Part shown: positions 8,150-17,531 of the stretch, piece by piece | Position numbering within the stretch: position 1 is the stretch's first letter | How the letters are laid out: every line of letters starts with the position of its first letter | Assembly: GCA_036263455.1 (NCBI GenBank) | Contig: DATAGZ010000010.1 | Location: forward strand, 1-64,000 | DNA from: DATAGZ01 sp036263455 | Lineage (GTDB): Bacteria; Pseudomonadota; Alphaproteobacteria; Dongiales; Dongiaceae | Length of the DNA: 64,000 bases | Reading direction: 5' to 3' | The notes under the pieces: generated by a model | What the model was told of the DNA's origin: nothing | Databases searched by the model: none | The model's input: only the letters and a program-made list of their open reading frames with translations | Position numbers and translations under genes: made by a program

Positions 8150-8563
8150 ATGTTTGCCGCGGATCGTTTTTTGGTGTGGGTGGCGCTCGTCAGCCTGATC
8201 TATGTGCTGCTCTATATGTGGATGGGTTTCCAGGTGGGCCGGATGCGCGGCAAGCACGGCATCGCGGCGCCGGCGACGATTGGCCACCCGGAGTTCGAAC
8301 GCGCCTACCGCGTCCAGATGAACACACTCGAACAGATGGGGCCGTTCCTACTCGCCTTGTGGCTCTGCGCCCTGCTGGGCAGTCCGGTATTCTCCACCAT
8401 TCTGGGGGCGCTCTACACAATCGCCCGGCTCGCTTATGCCGTGACGTACTATAAAGATGCGGCCAAGCGAGGGCCGGCCTTCGGTGCAGGCCTGCTGTTC
8501 TTGACGCTGCTGTGGCTGGGCGCGGTGTATGGCGCCGTGCGGCTCTTGACGATTACGTCATGA
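8150..8563 (+). CDS. MAPEG family membrane protein
   Basis: A 137-residue integral membrane protein of the MAPEG superfamily (membrane-associated proteins in eicosanoid and glutathione metabolism). Four hydrophobic helices are visible at about residues 5-25, 62-80, 82-100 and 112-132. The family-typical FERAYRVQMNTLEQMGPF segment follows the first loop, and ARLAYAVTYY matches the conserved Arg/Tyr helix. AAGGGGGAAGA directly precedes the ATG. Bacterial members are often of unknown substrate; some are glutathione transferases. It stands alone between an intergenic repeat and rpmE. Confidence 0.9.
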   Translation: MFAADRFLVWVALVSLIYVLLYMWMGFQVGRMRGKHGIAAPATIGHPEFERAYRVQMNTLEQMGPFLLALWLCALLGSPVFSTILGALYTIARLAYAVTYYKDAAKRGPAFGAGLLFLTLLWLGAVYGAVRLLTITS

Positions 8564-8609
8564 GCCCGTCCGCAGGCGGATGAGCCATCCGCATGCGGGG
8601 AAGCTGCTT

Positions 8610-8834
8610 TTATTTCTTCAGGCCGAGGCCCTGGAAACGCTTGTTGAACTTGGCGAGCTGACCACCGCTGTCGACGAGCCGGTGGACGCCGGTCCAGGCC
8701 GGGTGAGACTTGGGATCGATATCCAGCGTCATGGTATCGCCGGCCTTGCCCCAGGTCGAACGCGTGGTGAACTTGCTGCCATCGGTCATGACCACGGTGA
8801 TGTCGTGATATTCTGGATGAATCTTCTGTTTCAT
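8610..8834 (-). CDS. rpmE: 50S ribosomal protein L31
   Basis: A 74-residue L31 of the large ribosomal subunit. The sequence MKQKIHPEYHDITVVMTDG with TRSTWGKAGD and SHPAWTG matches alphaproteobacterial L31. It is the form without the four-cysteine zinc site. The start at 8834 is chosen because residues encoded further upstream do not belong to the family. It is convergent with the MAPEG gene and divergent from cyaY, with about 94 bp shared upstream. Confidence 0.96.
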   Translation of the reverse strand: MKQKIHPEYHDITVVMTDGSKFTTRSTWGKAGDTMTLDIDPKSHPAWTGVHRLVDSGGQLAKFNKRFQGLGLKK

Positions 8835-8928
8835 GGGAGCTCCGTTTGGCGGGTTTATAGCGGGGCCGGGTGGCGCGCGCAAGTATTCCTTGCTGGCCGC
8901 CGCGAACTATGCGAGGACTGCTTTTCCC

Positions 8929-9246
8929 ATGACCGAGCAGGAATTTCAGCAACGTGCCGAAAGCGAGCTGCGGCGGCTCCTCGACTGGTTCGAGGAGAAT
9001 GGCTGCGATGCCGATCTCGTTTACGGGACCCTGACGGTCGAGCTCGATAGCGGACAGACCTATCTGCTCAATCTGCACGCGCCCACCCGTCAAATCTGGC
9101 TATCCTCCCCCGTATCGGGAGCCTGGCATTTCGCCTTTCAGGATGGGGGGGTCGGCTGGATCGCCACACGCGGTGGAAACCGCCTCGGCGATTTTCTGGT
9201 GGACGAGCTTGGCAGGCTGCTTGGACGGGCGCTCGCCGCGCCATGA
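8929..9246 (+). CDS. cyaY: Iron donor protein CyaY (frataxin)
   Basis: A 105-residue bacterial frataxin that binds iron and modulates Fe-S cluster assembly. The acidic first helix (TEQEFQQRAESELRRLLDWFEE) is followed by the beta-sheet with VYGTLTVELDSGQTYLLNLH and RQIWLSSPVSGAWHF, the conserved frataxin face. The start at 8929 is placed where homology to the family begins. The stop overlaps the next start (ATGA), coupling it to the ABC exporter. That pairing is not an obvious functional one. Confidence 0.93.
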   Translation: MTEQEFQQRAESELRRLLDWFEENGCDADLVYGTLTVELDSGQTYLLNLHAPTRQIWLSSPVSGAWHFAFQDGGVGWIATRGGNRLGDFLVDELGRLLGRALAAP

Positions 9247-11027
9247 CACGGCGCATTGATCCCCGCCTGTGGCGCGCGGTTCTTCCTTTTCTCCGTCCCT
9301 ATCGGTGGCAGGTCGTTGGCGCGAGCCTGTCTCTCATTCTGGCCGCCGCCGTGGTCCTGGCGTTCGGCGCCGATTTGCGCCTCCTTATCGATCAAGGCTT
9401 CGCGAGTGCCGACGAACGCCATATTCATTTCTATATATTCCTGTTTTTCGTTGGTGCGCTCGTGCTCGCCGCGGGGTCGGCCTGCCGATATTATTTGGTG
9501 AGCTGGATCGGAGAACGTGTCATCGCGGATATCCGCAAGACGCTCATGGATCATCTGCTCGCGCTCGATGCCGCCTATTATGAAACGGCGCAGGCCGGTG
9601 CGGCGATCTCGGTCCTGACCGCGGATACGGCGCTCGTCCAGTCCGTGATCGGCTCCTCCGTCTCCGTGGCGCTGCGTAATATCGTGATGATGGTTGGAGC
9701 CTTCGTGCTCCTGATGGTGACCAGCGTCAAGCTGACCTTGTTCATCCTCGCCCTGGTGCCGCTGGTGGTCCTCCCCATTCTCATCTTTGGACGACGGGTG
9801 CGTGCCTTGTCCCGCCAGAGCCAGGACAGTCTCGCCCAGGCCAGCGCCGAACTTGCCGAAACCGTCTCGGCGATGCGCACCGTCCAAGCGTTCGGGCAGG
9901 AGCGCTACGAGGCGGAGAAATTCCGCCGCGATAACGAGGACGTATTTACCTTCGCGGTGCGCCGCATGCGCGCACGCGCGCTGCTCACCTTCGCGGTGAT
10001 CGGTCTCGTCGCCGCCGCGATCGGCCTCGTGGTGTGGGTTGGCGGCCACGACGCCGCGTCTGGCGCCATGACCAAGGGCCAGTTCACCTCCTTCATATTC
10101 TATGCGATTCTGCTTGCTTCCTCCTTCGGCGCGATCGGCGAGGTATTTGCCGAGCTTCAGCGGGCGAGTGGCGGGTTGGAGCGGATCCTCGCGCTTCTCG
10201 CGCTGAAGCCGTCCCTGCCAGTCCCCGCCGCGCCGCGGATCCTGCCGCGCCCCGCGCGCGGCGCGCTTAAATTCGAGGACGTGTCCTTTTTCTATCCGGC
10301 GCGCCCCGATGTTCCCACGCTCGATTCTGTCAGCCTCGATATCCGCGCGGGCGAGCGGATCGCATTGGTCGGCCCATCCGGTGCCGGCAAGAGCACGATC
10401 CTTCAACTGGTGCAGCGCTTTTACGATCCACGCTCGGGCTGCATCCGCTTCGATGGCCTCGATCTGCGGACAATCGCGCTCGAGGACCTGCGGTCCCACA
10501 TTGGTGTCGTGCCTCAGGATCCGGTTATTTTCACCGGAACCGTCGAGGAAAATATCCGCTATGGCCGAAGAGACGCGCCCGAAACGGAGATCATCCGCGC
10601 GGCACGGCTTGCCCATGCCTGGGAATTCATCAATTCCATTCCGGGCGGCCTGCGCGCCCAGCTAGGCGAGCGCGGCATTCGGCTTTCCGGCGGCCAGCGT
10701 CAGCGGCTGGCCATCGCGCGGGCCATCGTGCGGAACCCCGCGCTGCTCTTGCTCGACGAGGCGACCAGCGCGCTCGATTCCGAATCGGAAGCGGCTGTCC
10801 AGCGCGCGCTAGATGAGGTCATGTCGGGGCGAACCACGATCGTGATCGCCCACCGGCTCGCCACTATTCTCAAGGCCGACCGCATCGTGGTGTTGGATAA
10901 AGGGAAGATCGCGGCGATCGGTCCGCACGAGGAACTGATCCGCCAGAACGGCCTCTACACGCGCCTCGCGGAGCTCCAGTTCGGCCTCATGTCGTCCTCG
11001 GCCCCTAGCCTCTCGCGGGTAAAATAG
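9243..11027 (+). CDS. ABC exporter, fused permease and ATPase
   Basis: A 594-residue half-transporter of the MsbA/BmrA type. Six transmembrane helices lie in residues 15-300. The nucleotide-binding domain follows, with Walker A GPSGAGKS at about 377-384, signature LSGGQ at about 481-485, Walker B LLLLDEAT from about 501 and the switch histidine in IAHR. It would work as a homodimer in the inner membrane. The substrate (lipid, drug or peptide) cannot be assigned. It overlaps cyaY by four bases and ends 126 bp before the glucose transporter operon. Confidence 0.92.
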   Translation: MTRRIDPRLWRAVLPFLRPYRWQVVGASLSLILAAAVVLAFGADLRLLIDQGFASADERHIHFYIFLFFVGALVLAAGSACRYYLVSWIGERVIADIRKTLMDHLLALDAAYYETAQAGAAISVLTADTALVQSVIGSSVSVALRNIVMMVGAFVLLMVTSVKLTLFILALVPLVVLPILIFGRRVRALSRQSQDSLAQASAELAETVSAMRTVQAFGQERYEAEKFRRDNEDVFTFAVRRMRARALLTFAVIGLVAAAIGLVVWVGGHDAASGAMTKGQFTSFIFYAILLASSFGAIGEVFAELQRASGGLERILALLALKPSLPVPAAPRILPRPARGALKFEDVSFFYPARPDVPTLDSVSLDIRAGERIALVGPSGAGKSTILQLVQRFYDPRSGCIRFDGLDLRTIALEDLRSHIGVVPQDPVIFTGTVEENIRYGRRDAPETEIIRAARLAHAWEFINSIPGGLRAQLGERGIRLSGGQRQRLAIARAIVRNPALLLLDEATSALDSESEAAVQRALDEVMSGRTTIVIAHRLATILKADRIVVLDKGKIAAIGPHEELIRQNGLYTRLAELQFGLMSSSAPSLSRVK

Positions 11028-11085
11028 GATTCGCAGCAGCTAACCCCGAAACGAGAGCGGCGCGGCATCGCGGCGAAATTTCAAG

Positions 11086-11114
11086 TTGGCAAGGCGGTTT
11101 TGTTTTCGTAGAGT
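11086..11114 (+). promoter_or_regulatory. Candidate sigma-70 promoter of the glucose/Entner-Doudoroff operon
   Basis: TTGGCA at 11086-11091 and TAGAGT at 11109-11114 are separated by 17 bp and lie 40 bp before the binding-protein start, in the only sizeable gap ahead of the operon. The match is moderate (one or two mismatches per hexamer). No HexR-type palindrome was seen. Confidence 0.35.
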
Positions 11115-11153
11115 GCGACGCTGGCCAATGGCCGGATCTAGGGAGGAATACAT

Positions 11154-12434
11154 ATGAATATGATTTACCGGAAGAGTCTCTTCCTGGCGGCTGCCGCTGC
11201 CATCGTCTTGGGCGGCGCGGCGCGGGCCGAAGACAAGCCCGCGATCGAAGTCCTGCATTATTGGACTTCGGGCGGGGAGGCGAAAGCCAAGGGCACGCTG
11301 CAAAAGCAGTTCGAAGATGCAGGCGGCACGTGGACGGACACGAAAGTCGCGGGCGGCGGCGGCGACGCCGAGACGGCGGCGCTCCGGGCGAGCGTCGCGG
11401 CCGGTAATCCTCCGGGCGCTGCGCAGATCAAAGGCCCCACCATCCACGAATATGCCGAACAGGGCGCGCTCGACAATATCGACGATGTCGCCAAGGCGGA
11501 AAATTGGGACGCGGTCCTCCCCCCCCAGATCAAGGACCTTGTGACCTATGAGGGCCATTATGTCGGTGCGCCGGTCAACATCCATCGCATCAATTGGGTG
11601 TGGATCAATCCCGCGGCGCTGACGAAAGCCGGTGTCCAGGCGCCGAAGAGCTGGGACGATTTCTTCGCCTCGGTCGATAAATTCAAGGCGGCCGGGATCA
11701 TTCCGATGGCCCATCCGGGCGGCGGCGAAAATTGGGACGGCATGTTGTTCGAGCCCGTCCTGCTCAGCACCTGCGGCGGCGACGTCTATAAGAAGGCGTT
11801 TGTCGATCTCGACGACGCGACCTTGCGCGGCGATTGCATGAAAAAGAGCTTCGACTTGTTCCGCAAGCTTGCCACGGTGATCAAGGACACCGACAAGAAT
11901 TATGTCGGTCGCCCCTGGAACGAAGGCACGCAAATGGTGATGAAGGGTCAAGCCGCCATGCAAATCATGGGCGATTGGGCCAAGGGCGAATTTAGCGCGG
12001 CGGGTCTGAAGCCCGGCACGGACTATCTGTGCACCGCGGTGTGGCCCGACAGCGGCTTCATCCTGAACTCCGACTCTTTCGGCTTCTTCACCAGCCCCAA
12101 GAGCACGGCGAGCAATGAGTCGGGTAAGAAGCTCCTGGCCAAGCTGATCATGGACAAGTCGTTCCAGGAAACCTTCAACCTTTATAAGGGATCGATCCCT
12201 GCCCGCACCGACGTGCCGCGCGACAAGTTCGATTCCTGCGCGACCCAGTCGATGGACGATCTGGCCGCTGCGGTGAAGAATAACAGCCTGGTTCCGACCC
12301 TGGCCCACCAGGTCGCTGTCAAGGACGCGATCCGCGGTCCTGCCGTCTCGGCGCTCTCCAAGTTCTTCGAATCCGATCAATCAACGGACGAAGGCGTGAA
12401 GGCGTTGGCCGACGGCATCGCTTCGGCGAAATAA
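11154..12434 (+). CDS. gtsA: Glucose-type ABC transporter substrate-binding protein
   Basis: A 426-residue periplasmic binding protein. Residues 1-25 are a Sec signal peptide ending in ARAED. The mature part contains VLHYWTSGGEAKA, GGGDAETAALRA and APVNIHRINWVWIN, as in Pseudomonas GtsA (GltB) and other CUT1 glucose/mannose binding proteins. GGGAGGA lies 6 bases before the ATG at 11154. It heads an operon of two permeases, an ATPase and all enzymes turning glucose into pyruvate and glyceraldehyde 3-phosphate, so glucose uptake is well supported by context. Confidence 0.88.
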   Translation: MNMIYRKSLFLAAAAAIVLGGAARAEDKPAIEVLHYWTSGGEAKAKGTLQKQFEDAGGTWTDTKVAGGGGDAETAALRASVAAGNPPGAAQIKGPTIHEYAEQGALDNIDDVAKAENWDAVLPPQIKDLVTYEGHYVGAPVNIHRINWVWINPAALTKAGVQAPKSWDDFFASVDKFKAAGIIPMAHPGGGENWDGMLFEPVLLSTCGGDVYKKAFVDLDDATLRGDCMKKSFDLFRKLATVIKDTDKNYVGRPWNEGTQMVMKGQAAMQIMGDWAKGEFSAAGLKPGTDYLCTAVWPDSGFILNSDSFGFFTSPKSTASNESGKKLLAKLIMDKSFQETFNLYKGSIPARTDVPRDKFDSCATQSMDDLAAAVKNNSLVPTLAHQVAVKDAIRGPAVSALSKFFESDQSTDEGVKALADGIASAK

Positions 12435-12440
12435 GGCGAA

Positions 12441-12468
12441 GGCGCCCGGTTTCTTTCAGCCGGGCGCC
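12441..12468 (+). terminator. Hairpin between binding protein and permease genes
   Basis: GGCGCCCGG (12441-12449) pairs perfectly with CCGGGCGCC (12460-12468) around a 10-base loop, followed by TCTTCTT. Such hairpins after binding-protein genes usually reduce read-through and protect the upstream mRNA, giving more binding protein than permease. The U-tract is imperfect, so partial termination is likely. Confidence 0.7.
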
Positions 12469-12483
12469 TCTTCTTGCCTGCTT

Positions 12484-13374
12484 ATGGTGAATAAAAGATC
12501 CCTGCAAAAGATTATTTCCGGACTGGTGGTCGCCCCGTCTTTCGCGGCCAGCCTTTATTTCGTCTATGGCTTTATTCTCTGGACCGGATATCTCTCGCTC
12601 ACGAAGTCGCGGCTTTTCCCCAATTATCAATTTGCCGGCTTGGTGAGTTACGCGCGGGTATGGGCGCAGGATCGCTGGCATGTCGCGATCGGCAACCTCG
12701 CGATATTCGGCAGCCTTTTCATTTTGATCTGCATCTTGCTGGGTGCGCTGCTTGCAATCCTTCTCGATCAACGTATCCGCATCGAAGGGGCGCTGCGTAC
12801 CATCTATCTTTATCCGATGGCGGTGTCCTTCATCGTTTCGGGGACGGTATGGCGCTGGCTGCTCGACCCAGTGGTGGGCATCCAGCAATTCATGCGCGAC
12901 CATGGGTTTCCCAATTTCGATTTCGCCTGGACGCAGAATGCGCACCTTGCTGTCTATGCCCTGGTGATCGCTGCCGTATGGCAATCCTCTGGTTTCGTCA
13001 TGGCGATTTTTCTCGCCGCCCTGCGCGGGGTGGATCAGGAGATCATTCGCGCCGCTTATCTCGACGGCGCGTCGCTGCCACGCATCTATATGACGATCGT
13101 GCTGCCCTCGATCCGCCCCGTTTTTTTGACGGCGATCGTGGTGCTGGGACATATCGGGATTAAGAGCTTCGATCTCGTCCAGGCGCTGACCGCGGGCGGA
13201 CCGGGCTATGCCTCGACCTTGCCGGCGAATTTCATGTTCCAGATGACCTTCGGGCAAAGCGAGCTCGGCATGGGTGCGGCTTCGGCCATGATGATGCTCT
13301 TCACCGTCATGGCGATCATCGTGCCCTATCTCTATTCGGAATTGCGCGGGATGGGAAAGGAACGACGTGGCTGA
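12484..13374 (+). CDS. gtsB: Glucose-type ABC transporter permease, first subunit
   Basis: A 296-residue MalF-type inner-membrane permease with six hydrophobic helices. The EAA coupling loop is at about residues 190-210 (EIIRAAYLDGASLPRIY), where it would contact the ATPase. It lies 16 bp after the intercistronic hairpin and overlaps the second permease gene. No clear Shine-Dalgarno precedes the ATG at 12484. It forms a heterodimeric channel with the next gene product. Confidence 0.88.
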   Translation: MVNKRSLQKIISGLVVAPSFAASLYFVYGFILWTGYLSLTKSRLFPNYQFAGLVSYARVWAQDRWHVAIGNLAIFGSLFILICILLGALLAILLDQRIRIEGALRTIYLYPMAVSFIVSGTVWRWLLDPVVGIQQFMRDHGFPNFDFAWTQNAHLAVYALVIAAVWQSSGFVMAIFLAALRGVDQEIIRAAYLDGASLPRIYMTIVLPSIRPVFLTAIVVLGHIGIKSFDLVQALTAGGPGYASTLPANFMFQMTFGQSELGMGAASAMMMLFTVMAIIVPYLYSELRGMGKERRG

Positions 13375-14257
13375 GGCAATGGTCCTAGCCGGCCGGAGCA
13401 GCGGGACGGCAGTCTTTGGGCGGATCCTCGTCTATGGCATTCTTCTGCTTTTTGCCGCCTATTTTCTGTTGCCGCTCTTTTTCATGGTCGCCACTTCCCT
13501 GAAGAGCCTCGAGGAACTGCGCCAAGGGACTTTTCTGTCGCTTCCGTCGCACGTCACCTTCTGGGCGTGGTGGGAGGCGTGGGTCGATGGGTGCGAAGGC
13601 GTCCAATGCGGTGGCGCGCTTGGCGGTCATTTTATCAATTCGCTTGAATTCACCATCCCCGCGGTGCTGATCTCGACCGCGCTGGGTGCCCTCAACGGCT
13701 ATGCCCTTACCAAAGTGCGGTTCCCTGGTGCCAATATCGTTTTTGGCATGCTGCTGTTCGGCTGCTTCATCCCATTCCAATCTATCCTGCTTCCCATGGC
13801 TTTCACCCTGGGCAAGCTCGGCCTGGCCAGCACGATCACGGGTCTGATCCTCACCCATGTGGTCTACGGCCTGTGTTTCACGACGTTGTTCTTCCGCAAT
13901 TTTTATGTCACCGTACCTGATGAGCTGGTTCACGCCGCGACGATCGACGGGGCGGGATTCTTCTCGACTTTCTGGCGCATCATGGTGCCGATTTCCCTCC
14001 CGATCATCACCGTGACCCTGATTTGGCAATTTACGCAAATCTGGAATGATTTTCTCTTCGGGGCGTCCTTCACGCGGGGCAATGCCCAGCCGATCACGGT
14101 CGCCCTCAACAATCTGGTCAATACTAGCGAGGGCGTGAAACGCTACAATGTCGATATGGCGGCGGCCATGATCGCAGCGGCGCCTACGCTGATCGTCTAT
14201 GTTCTCGCGGGCAAATATTTCATTCGAGGTCTGACGGCGGGTGCCGTAAAGGGGTAG
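13367..14257 (+). CDS. gtsC: Glucose-type ABC transporter permease, second subunit
   Basis: A 296-residue MalG-type permease. It starts with GTG at 13367, inside the end of the preceding gene, with AAAGGA 4 bases upstream. Six membrane segments are visible and the coupling loop reads ELVHAATIDGAGFFSTFWRI. A cysteine-containing periplasmic insert (GCEGVQCGG, about residues 76-84) is typical of the Gts-type glucose permease. It is separated by 2 bp from the ATPase gene. Confidence 0.88.
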   Translation: MAEAMVLAGRSSGTAVFGRILVYGILLLFAAYFLLPLFFMVATSLKSLEELRQGTFLSLPSHVTFWAWWEAWVDGCEGVQCGGALGGHFINSLEFTIPAVLISTALGALNGYALTKVRFPGANIVFGMLLFGCFIPFQSILLPMAFTLGKLGLASTITGLILTHVVYGLCFTTLFFRNFYVTVPDELVHAATIDGAGFFSTFWRIMVPISLPIITVTLIWQFTQIWNDFLFGASFTRGNAQPITVALNNLVNTSEGVKRYNVDMAAAMIAAAPTLIVYVLAGKYFIRGLTAGAVKG

Positions 14258-14259
14258 GG

Positions 14260-15369
14260 ATGGCGACTTTATCGATTCGCAATGTCAAGAAACGCTACGG
14301 CGCGCTCGAGATCTTGAAGGGCATCGATATCGAACTTGCCGATGGCGAGTTCCTGGTGCTGCTCGGCCCCTCGGGCTGCGGCAAGTCGACCCTGCTTAAT
14401 ATCATCGCTGGCCTGCTCGATTTGAGCGAAGGCGAAATAAGGATTGGCGACCGCGACGTCAGCAATGTTCATCCCAAGGACCGCGATATCGCGATGGTCT
14501 TTCAATCCTACGCGCTCTATCCCAACATGAACGTTGCCCGCAACCTTGCCTTCGGCCTGGAGATGCGCGGCGTCGAAAAAGCCAAGCGCGAGAAGGCCAT
14601 TGCCCACGTGGCCCAGATGCTGCAGATCGAGCATCTGCTGTCGCGCAAGCCCGCCCAGCTTTCCGGTGGCCAACGCCAGCGCGTGGCGATTGGCCGCGCC
14701 CTGGTGCGCGAGCCCAAGGTGTTTCTTTTCGACGAGCCGCTTTCCAATCTCGATGCCAAGCTCAGGGTGGAGATGCGCACCGAGATCAAGAAGCTGCACC
14801 ACCGGCTGGGGACGACGATCGTCTATGTCACCCACGACCAGATCGAGGCCATGACCCTCGCCTCGCGGATTGCCATCATGCAGAATGGCGAGGTCCAGCA
14901 GTTCGCATCGCCTCAGGAAGTATACGAGCAGCCCGTCAATATGTATGTCGCGGGTTTCATGGGTTCACCCGCGATGAACTTCCTGCGCGGGACGCTGACC
15001 CAGCAGAACGGCAGGCTGAGCGTCGCACTGAACGGCGGGCGGGCGCAACATCTGCCCCTCTGGCAGCCGAGCGGCGCCGTCAGCCAGAGGGTGGGCCAGG
15101 ACATCATCCTGGGCCTGCGTCCCGAGAATTTCGCCGTGGCCGGCCGCGCCCAAAGCGCCGCGCCGATGGCGCTGGCCGAGGTTACCGCGCAAGTCGACGT
15201 GGTCGAGCCGACCGGGGCGGACACGCTTGCCTTCATGGAATTGGGGGGCGCCAACACCATTGCCCGGCTTCGCCCCGGCGACGTCAAGGGGCCGGGCGAG
15301 GAACTCCGCTTCGCCATCGACATGTCGCGCGCCTGCCTCTTCGATCCAACGACCGAACGCCGCTTATGA
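14260..15369 (+). CDS. Sugar ABC transporter ATPase, MsmK/UgpC type
   Basis: A 369-residue CUT1 ATPase. Walker A GPSGCGKS is at about 36-43, signature LSGGQRQR near 134, Walker B VFLFDEP, and the D-loop SNLDAK follows. The C-terminal 130 residues form the TOBE/OB regulatory domain with LGLRPENF. It energises the two upstream permeases. Its stop overlaps the zwf start (ATGA), tying transport directly to catabolism. Confidence 0.92.
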   Translation: MATLSIRNVKKRYGALEILKGIDIELADGEFLVLLGPSGCGKSTLLNIIAGLLDLSEGEIRIGDRDVSNVHPKDRDIAMVFQSYALYPNMNVARNLAFGLEMRGVEKAKREKAIAHVAQMLQIEHLLSRKPAQLSGGQRQRVAIGRALVREPKVFLFDEPLSNLDAKLRVEMRTEIKKLHHRLGTTIVYVTHDQIEAMTLASRIAIMQNGEVQQFASPQEVYEQPVNMYVAGFMGSPAMNFLRGTLTQQNGRLSVALNGGRAQHLPLWQPSGAVSQRVGQDIILGLRPENFAVAGRAQSAAPMALAEVTAQVDVVEPTGADTLAFMELGGANTIARLRPGDVKGPGEELRFAIDMSRACLFDPTTERRL

Positions 15370-16841
15370 GAAAGACACTCATTGACGCACCCTTCGATCT
15401 AGTTGTCTTCGGGGGGTCGGGCGACCTTGCGATGCGCAAACTCATGCCGGCGCTCTACCACTTGGACGCGGAAGACCGCCTCCCGGACGACGGCCGCATT
15501 CTGGCCCTTGCCCGCAGCGCGATTGGGCGCGACGAGTATCGGCAGCGGATCGAAGAGAGCGTGCGCGCCCACGTGGCGAAAGAGGACTTCGATCCCGGCG
15601 TGTGGCAGCGCTTCAGCGACCGGATCCATTACGCCTCCGTCGATGCCGCCCGGGCAGAGACATATGGTCCAATCGCGGATTTCGCGGCCGGCCGCCAGGA
15701 TGTCGTACGGGTATTTTATCTCGCGACCGCACCCGATTTGTTCGGTCCGATTGCGCGCCACCTTTCCGAGCGGCAATGCCTGTCGCCCTTGACCAGAATC
15801 GTGCTGGAAAAGCCACTCGGCCACGATCTCGCCTCCTCGCAGGAGATCAACCTTGCGCTCGCCCAGGTCGTCAACGAGCGCCAGATTTATCGGATCGATC
15901 ATTATCTCGGCAAGGAGACGGTCCAGAACCTCATGGCGCTCCGCTTCGCCAATTCGCTATTCGAGCCTTTATGGAACCGCACCCATATCGATCACGTGCA
16001 GATCACGGTCGCCGAGACGGTGGGCGTCGGCAGCCGCTGGGGTTATTACGACAAGGCGGGTGCGCTGCGCGACATGGTTCAGAATCATCTGCTCCAGCTC
16101 CTGTGCCTGACCACGATGGAGCCGCCCATCTCGCTCGATGGGGATGATGTCCGCAACGAAAAAGTCAAGGTCTTGAAGAGCTTAACGCCTGTCGCGGGTG
16201 CGGAAATCGGCACTATCGTGCGCGGCCAGTATCGCTCGGGCGCAATCGATGGCGAAAAGGTCCCGGGCTATCTCGAGGAGCAGGGCGCCTCCGCCACGAG
16301 CTCTACCGAGACATTCGTGGCATTGAAATGTTTCATCGATAATTGGCGTTGGGCGGGCGTGCCCTTCTACCTGCGCTCGGGCAAGCGTCTTGCGCAACGG
16401 TCCTCCGACATTGTCGTGCAGTTTCGCTCGCCCCCGCATGTGCTCTATCCGGAAAGCGCGGGCAGGATCGAACCCAATAAGCTGATCATGCGCTTGCAGC
16501 CCAATGAAGGAATCCGGCTCACCATGGTGAACAAGCAGCCTGGGCCAGGCGAGATCCGGCTGTCCTCCGCGCCGCTCAATCTGAGCTTCGCCGAGACATT
16601 CGGAGGGCGTGCCCGCGATGCCTATGAGCGGCTGCTTCTCGATGTTATCCGGGGCCGGCCGACCTTGTTCATGCGCTCGGACGAGCTCGAGGCGGCCTGG
16701 CGGTGGGCCGATCATATCCTCGACGCTTGGAAGGAGTATGACGTGGGCGTGAAGCCTTATGCGGCGGGGAGCTGGGGGCCGAGCGCCGCTATCGCGCTGA
16801 TCGAGCGCGACGGCCGGACCTGGTACGAAGAAGAGGTATAA
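15366..16841 (+). CDS. zwf: Glucose-6-phosphate 1-dehydrogenase
   Basis: A 491-residue enzyme oxidising glucose 6-phosphate to 6-phosphogluconolactone with NAD(P)+. The nucleotide loop GGSGDLAMRK is at 16-25, and the substrate-binding signature RIDHYLGKE is at 176-184, with the catalytic His and Lys present. Length and C-terminal beta-domain match the family. It overlaps the ATPase gene by four bases. It provides the first committed step to the Entner-Doudoroff route encoded just downstream. Confidence 0.97.
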   Translation: MRKTLIDAPFDLVVFGGSGDLAMRKLMPALYHLDAEDRLPDDGRILALARSAIGRDEYRQRIEESVRAHVAKEDFDPGVWQRFSDRIHYASVDAARAETYGPIADFAAGRQDVVRVFYLATAPDLFGPIARHLSERQCLSPLTRIVLEKPLGHDLASSQEINLALAQVVNERQIYRIDHYLGKETVQNLMALRFANSLFEPLWNRTHIDHVQITVAETVGVGSRWGYYDKAGALRDMVQNHLLQLLCLTTMEPPISLDGDDVRNEKVKVLKSLTPVAGAEIGTIVRGQYRSGAIDGEKVPGYLEEQGASATSSTETFVALKCFIDNWRWAGVPFYLRSGKRLAQRSSDIVVQFRSPPHVLYPESAGRIEPNKLIMRLQPNEGIRLTMVNKQPGPGEIRLSSAPLNLSFAETFGGRARDAYERLLLDVIRGRPTLFMRSDELEAAWRWADHILDAWKEYDVGVKPYAAGSWGPSAAIALIERDGRTWYEEEV

Positions 16842-16853
16842 AGAGCAGCCGCG

Positions 16854-17531
16854 ATGCTTTCAGAACGGCGGTACACGACTTTCAACGAACTCACACAGGT
16901 TCTCGGTCGGCTGCTGGCGGAGGAGTTGCGCGCCCAGCTCGCGCGCGGACCCAAAGCTTTGCTGATCGTTCCGGGCGGAACGACCCCGGCGCCGATCTTC
17001 GCGGCGCTCCGGGAAACCTCGCTCCCTTGGGCGCGCACGTTTGTCACGCTGTGCGACGAGCGCTGGATAGCGCCCCCGCACGCGGACAGCAACGAAACGC
17101 TGGTGCGCGAGCATCTGATGCGCGGGCCGGCGCAGGCGGCGGATTTCGTGCCACTATATCGCGGGCAGGCGCAGCCGAGCGCCGCCATCGCGGAGCTTTC
17201 CGCGGCGCTGGCACCTTTGCCGATCGCGCAGGCGAGCGTCCTCCTCGGCATGGGCGAGGACGGGCATTTCGCCTCGCTTTTTCCACACATGGAAAATCTC
17301 GGTGCGGGGCTGGATCCTCGCGGGCAGGCGCCCTGTCTGGCGGTGGATGCGCCGCAAAAGGGATGGCCGCGCATAAGTCTGACGCTTTCCTATCTCTGCC
17401 GCGCGCCGGTCCTGCATCTCGCTTTTCGCGGACAGGCGAAACACGCGCTGCTGGAGCGGGGCGGCGATCTGCCCATCCATGCATTGCTGCGACAGGAAAA
17501 GGCGGATATTGTCGTTCATTGGACGGAATGA
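16854..17531 (+). CDS. pgl: 6-phosphogluconolactonase (DevB type)
   Basis: A 225-residue lactonase hydrolysing 6-phosphogluconolactone to 6-phosphogluconate. Family features are the early IVPGGTTPAPIF loop, TLCDERWIAPPHADSNE and LLGMGEDGHFASLFP with the active-site histidine. It starts 12 bp after zwf and its stop overlaps the edd start. This zwf-pgl-edd order is common in Proteobacteria using the Entner-Doudoroff pathway. Confidence 0.95.
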   Translation: MLSERRYTTFNELTQVLGRLLAEELRAQLARGPKALLIVPGGTTPAPIFAALRETSLPWARTFVTLCDERWIAPPHADSNETLVREHLMRGPAQAADFVPLYRGQAQPSAAIAELSAALAPLPIAQASVLLGMGEDGHFASLFPHMENLGAGLDPRGQAPCLAVDAPQKGWPRISLTLSYLCRAPVLHLAFRGQAKHALLERGGDLPIHALLRQEKADIVVHWTE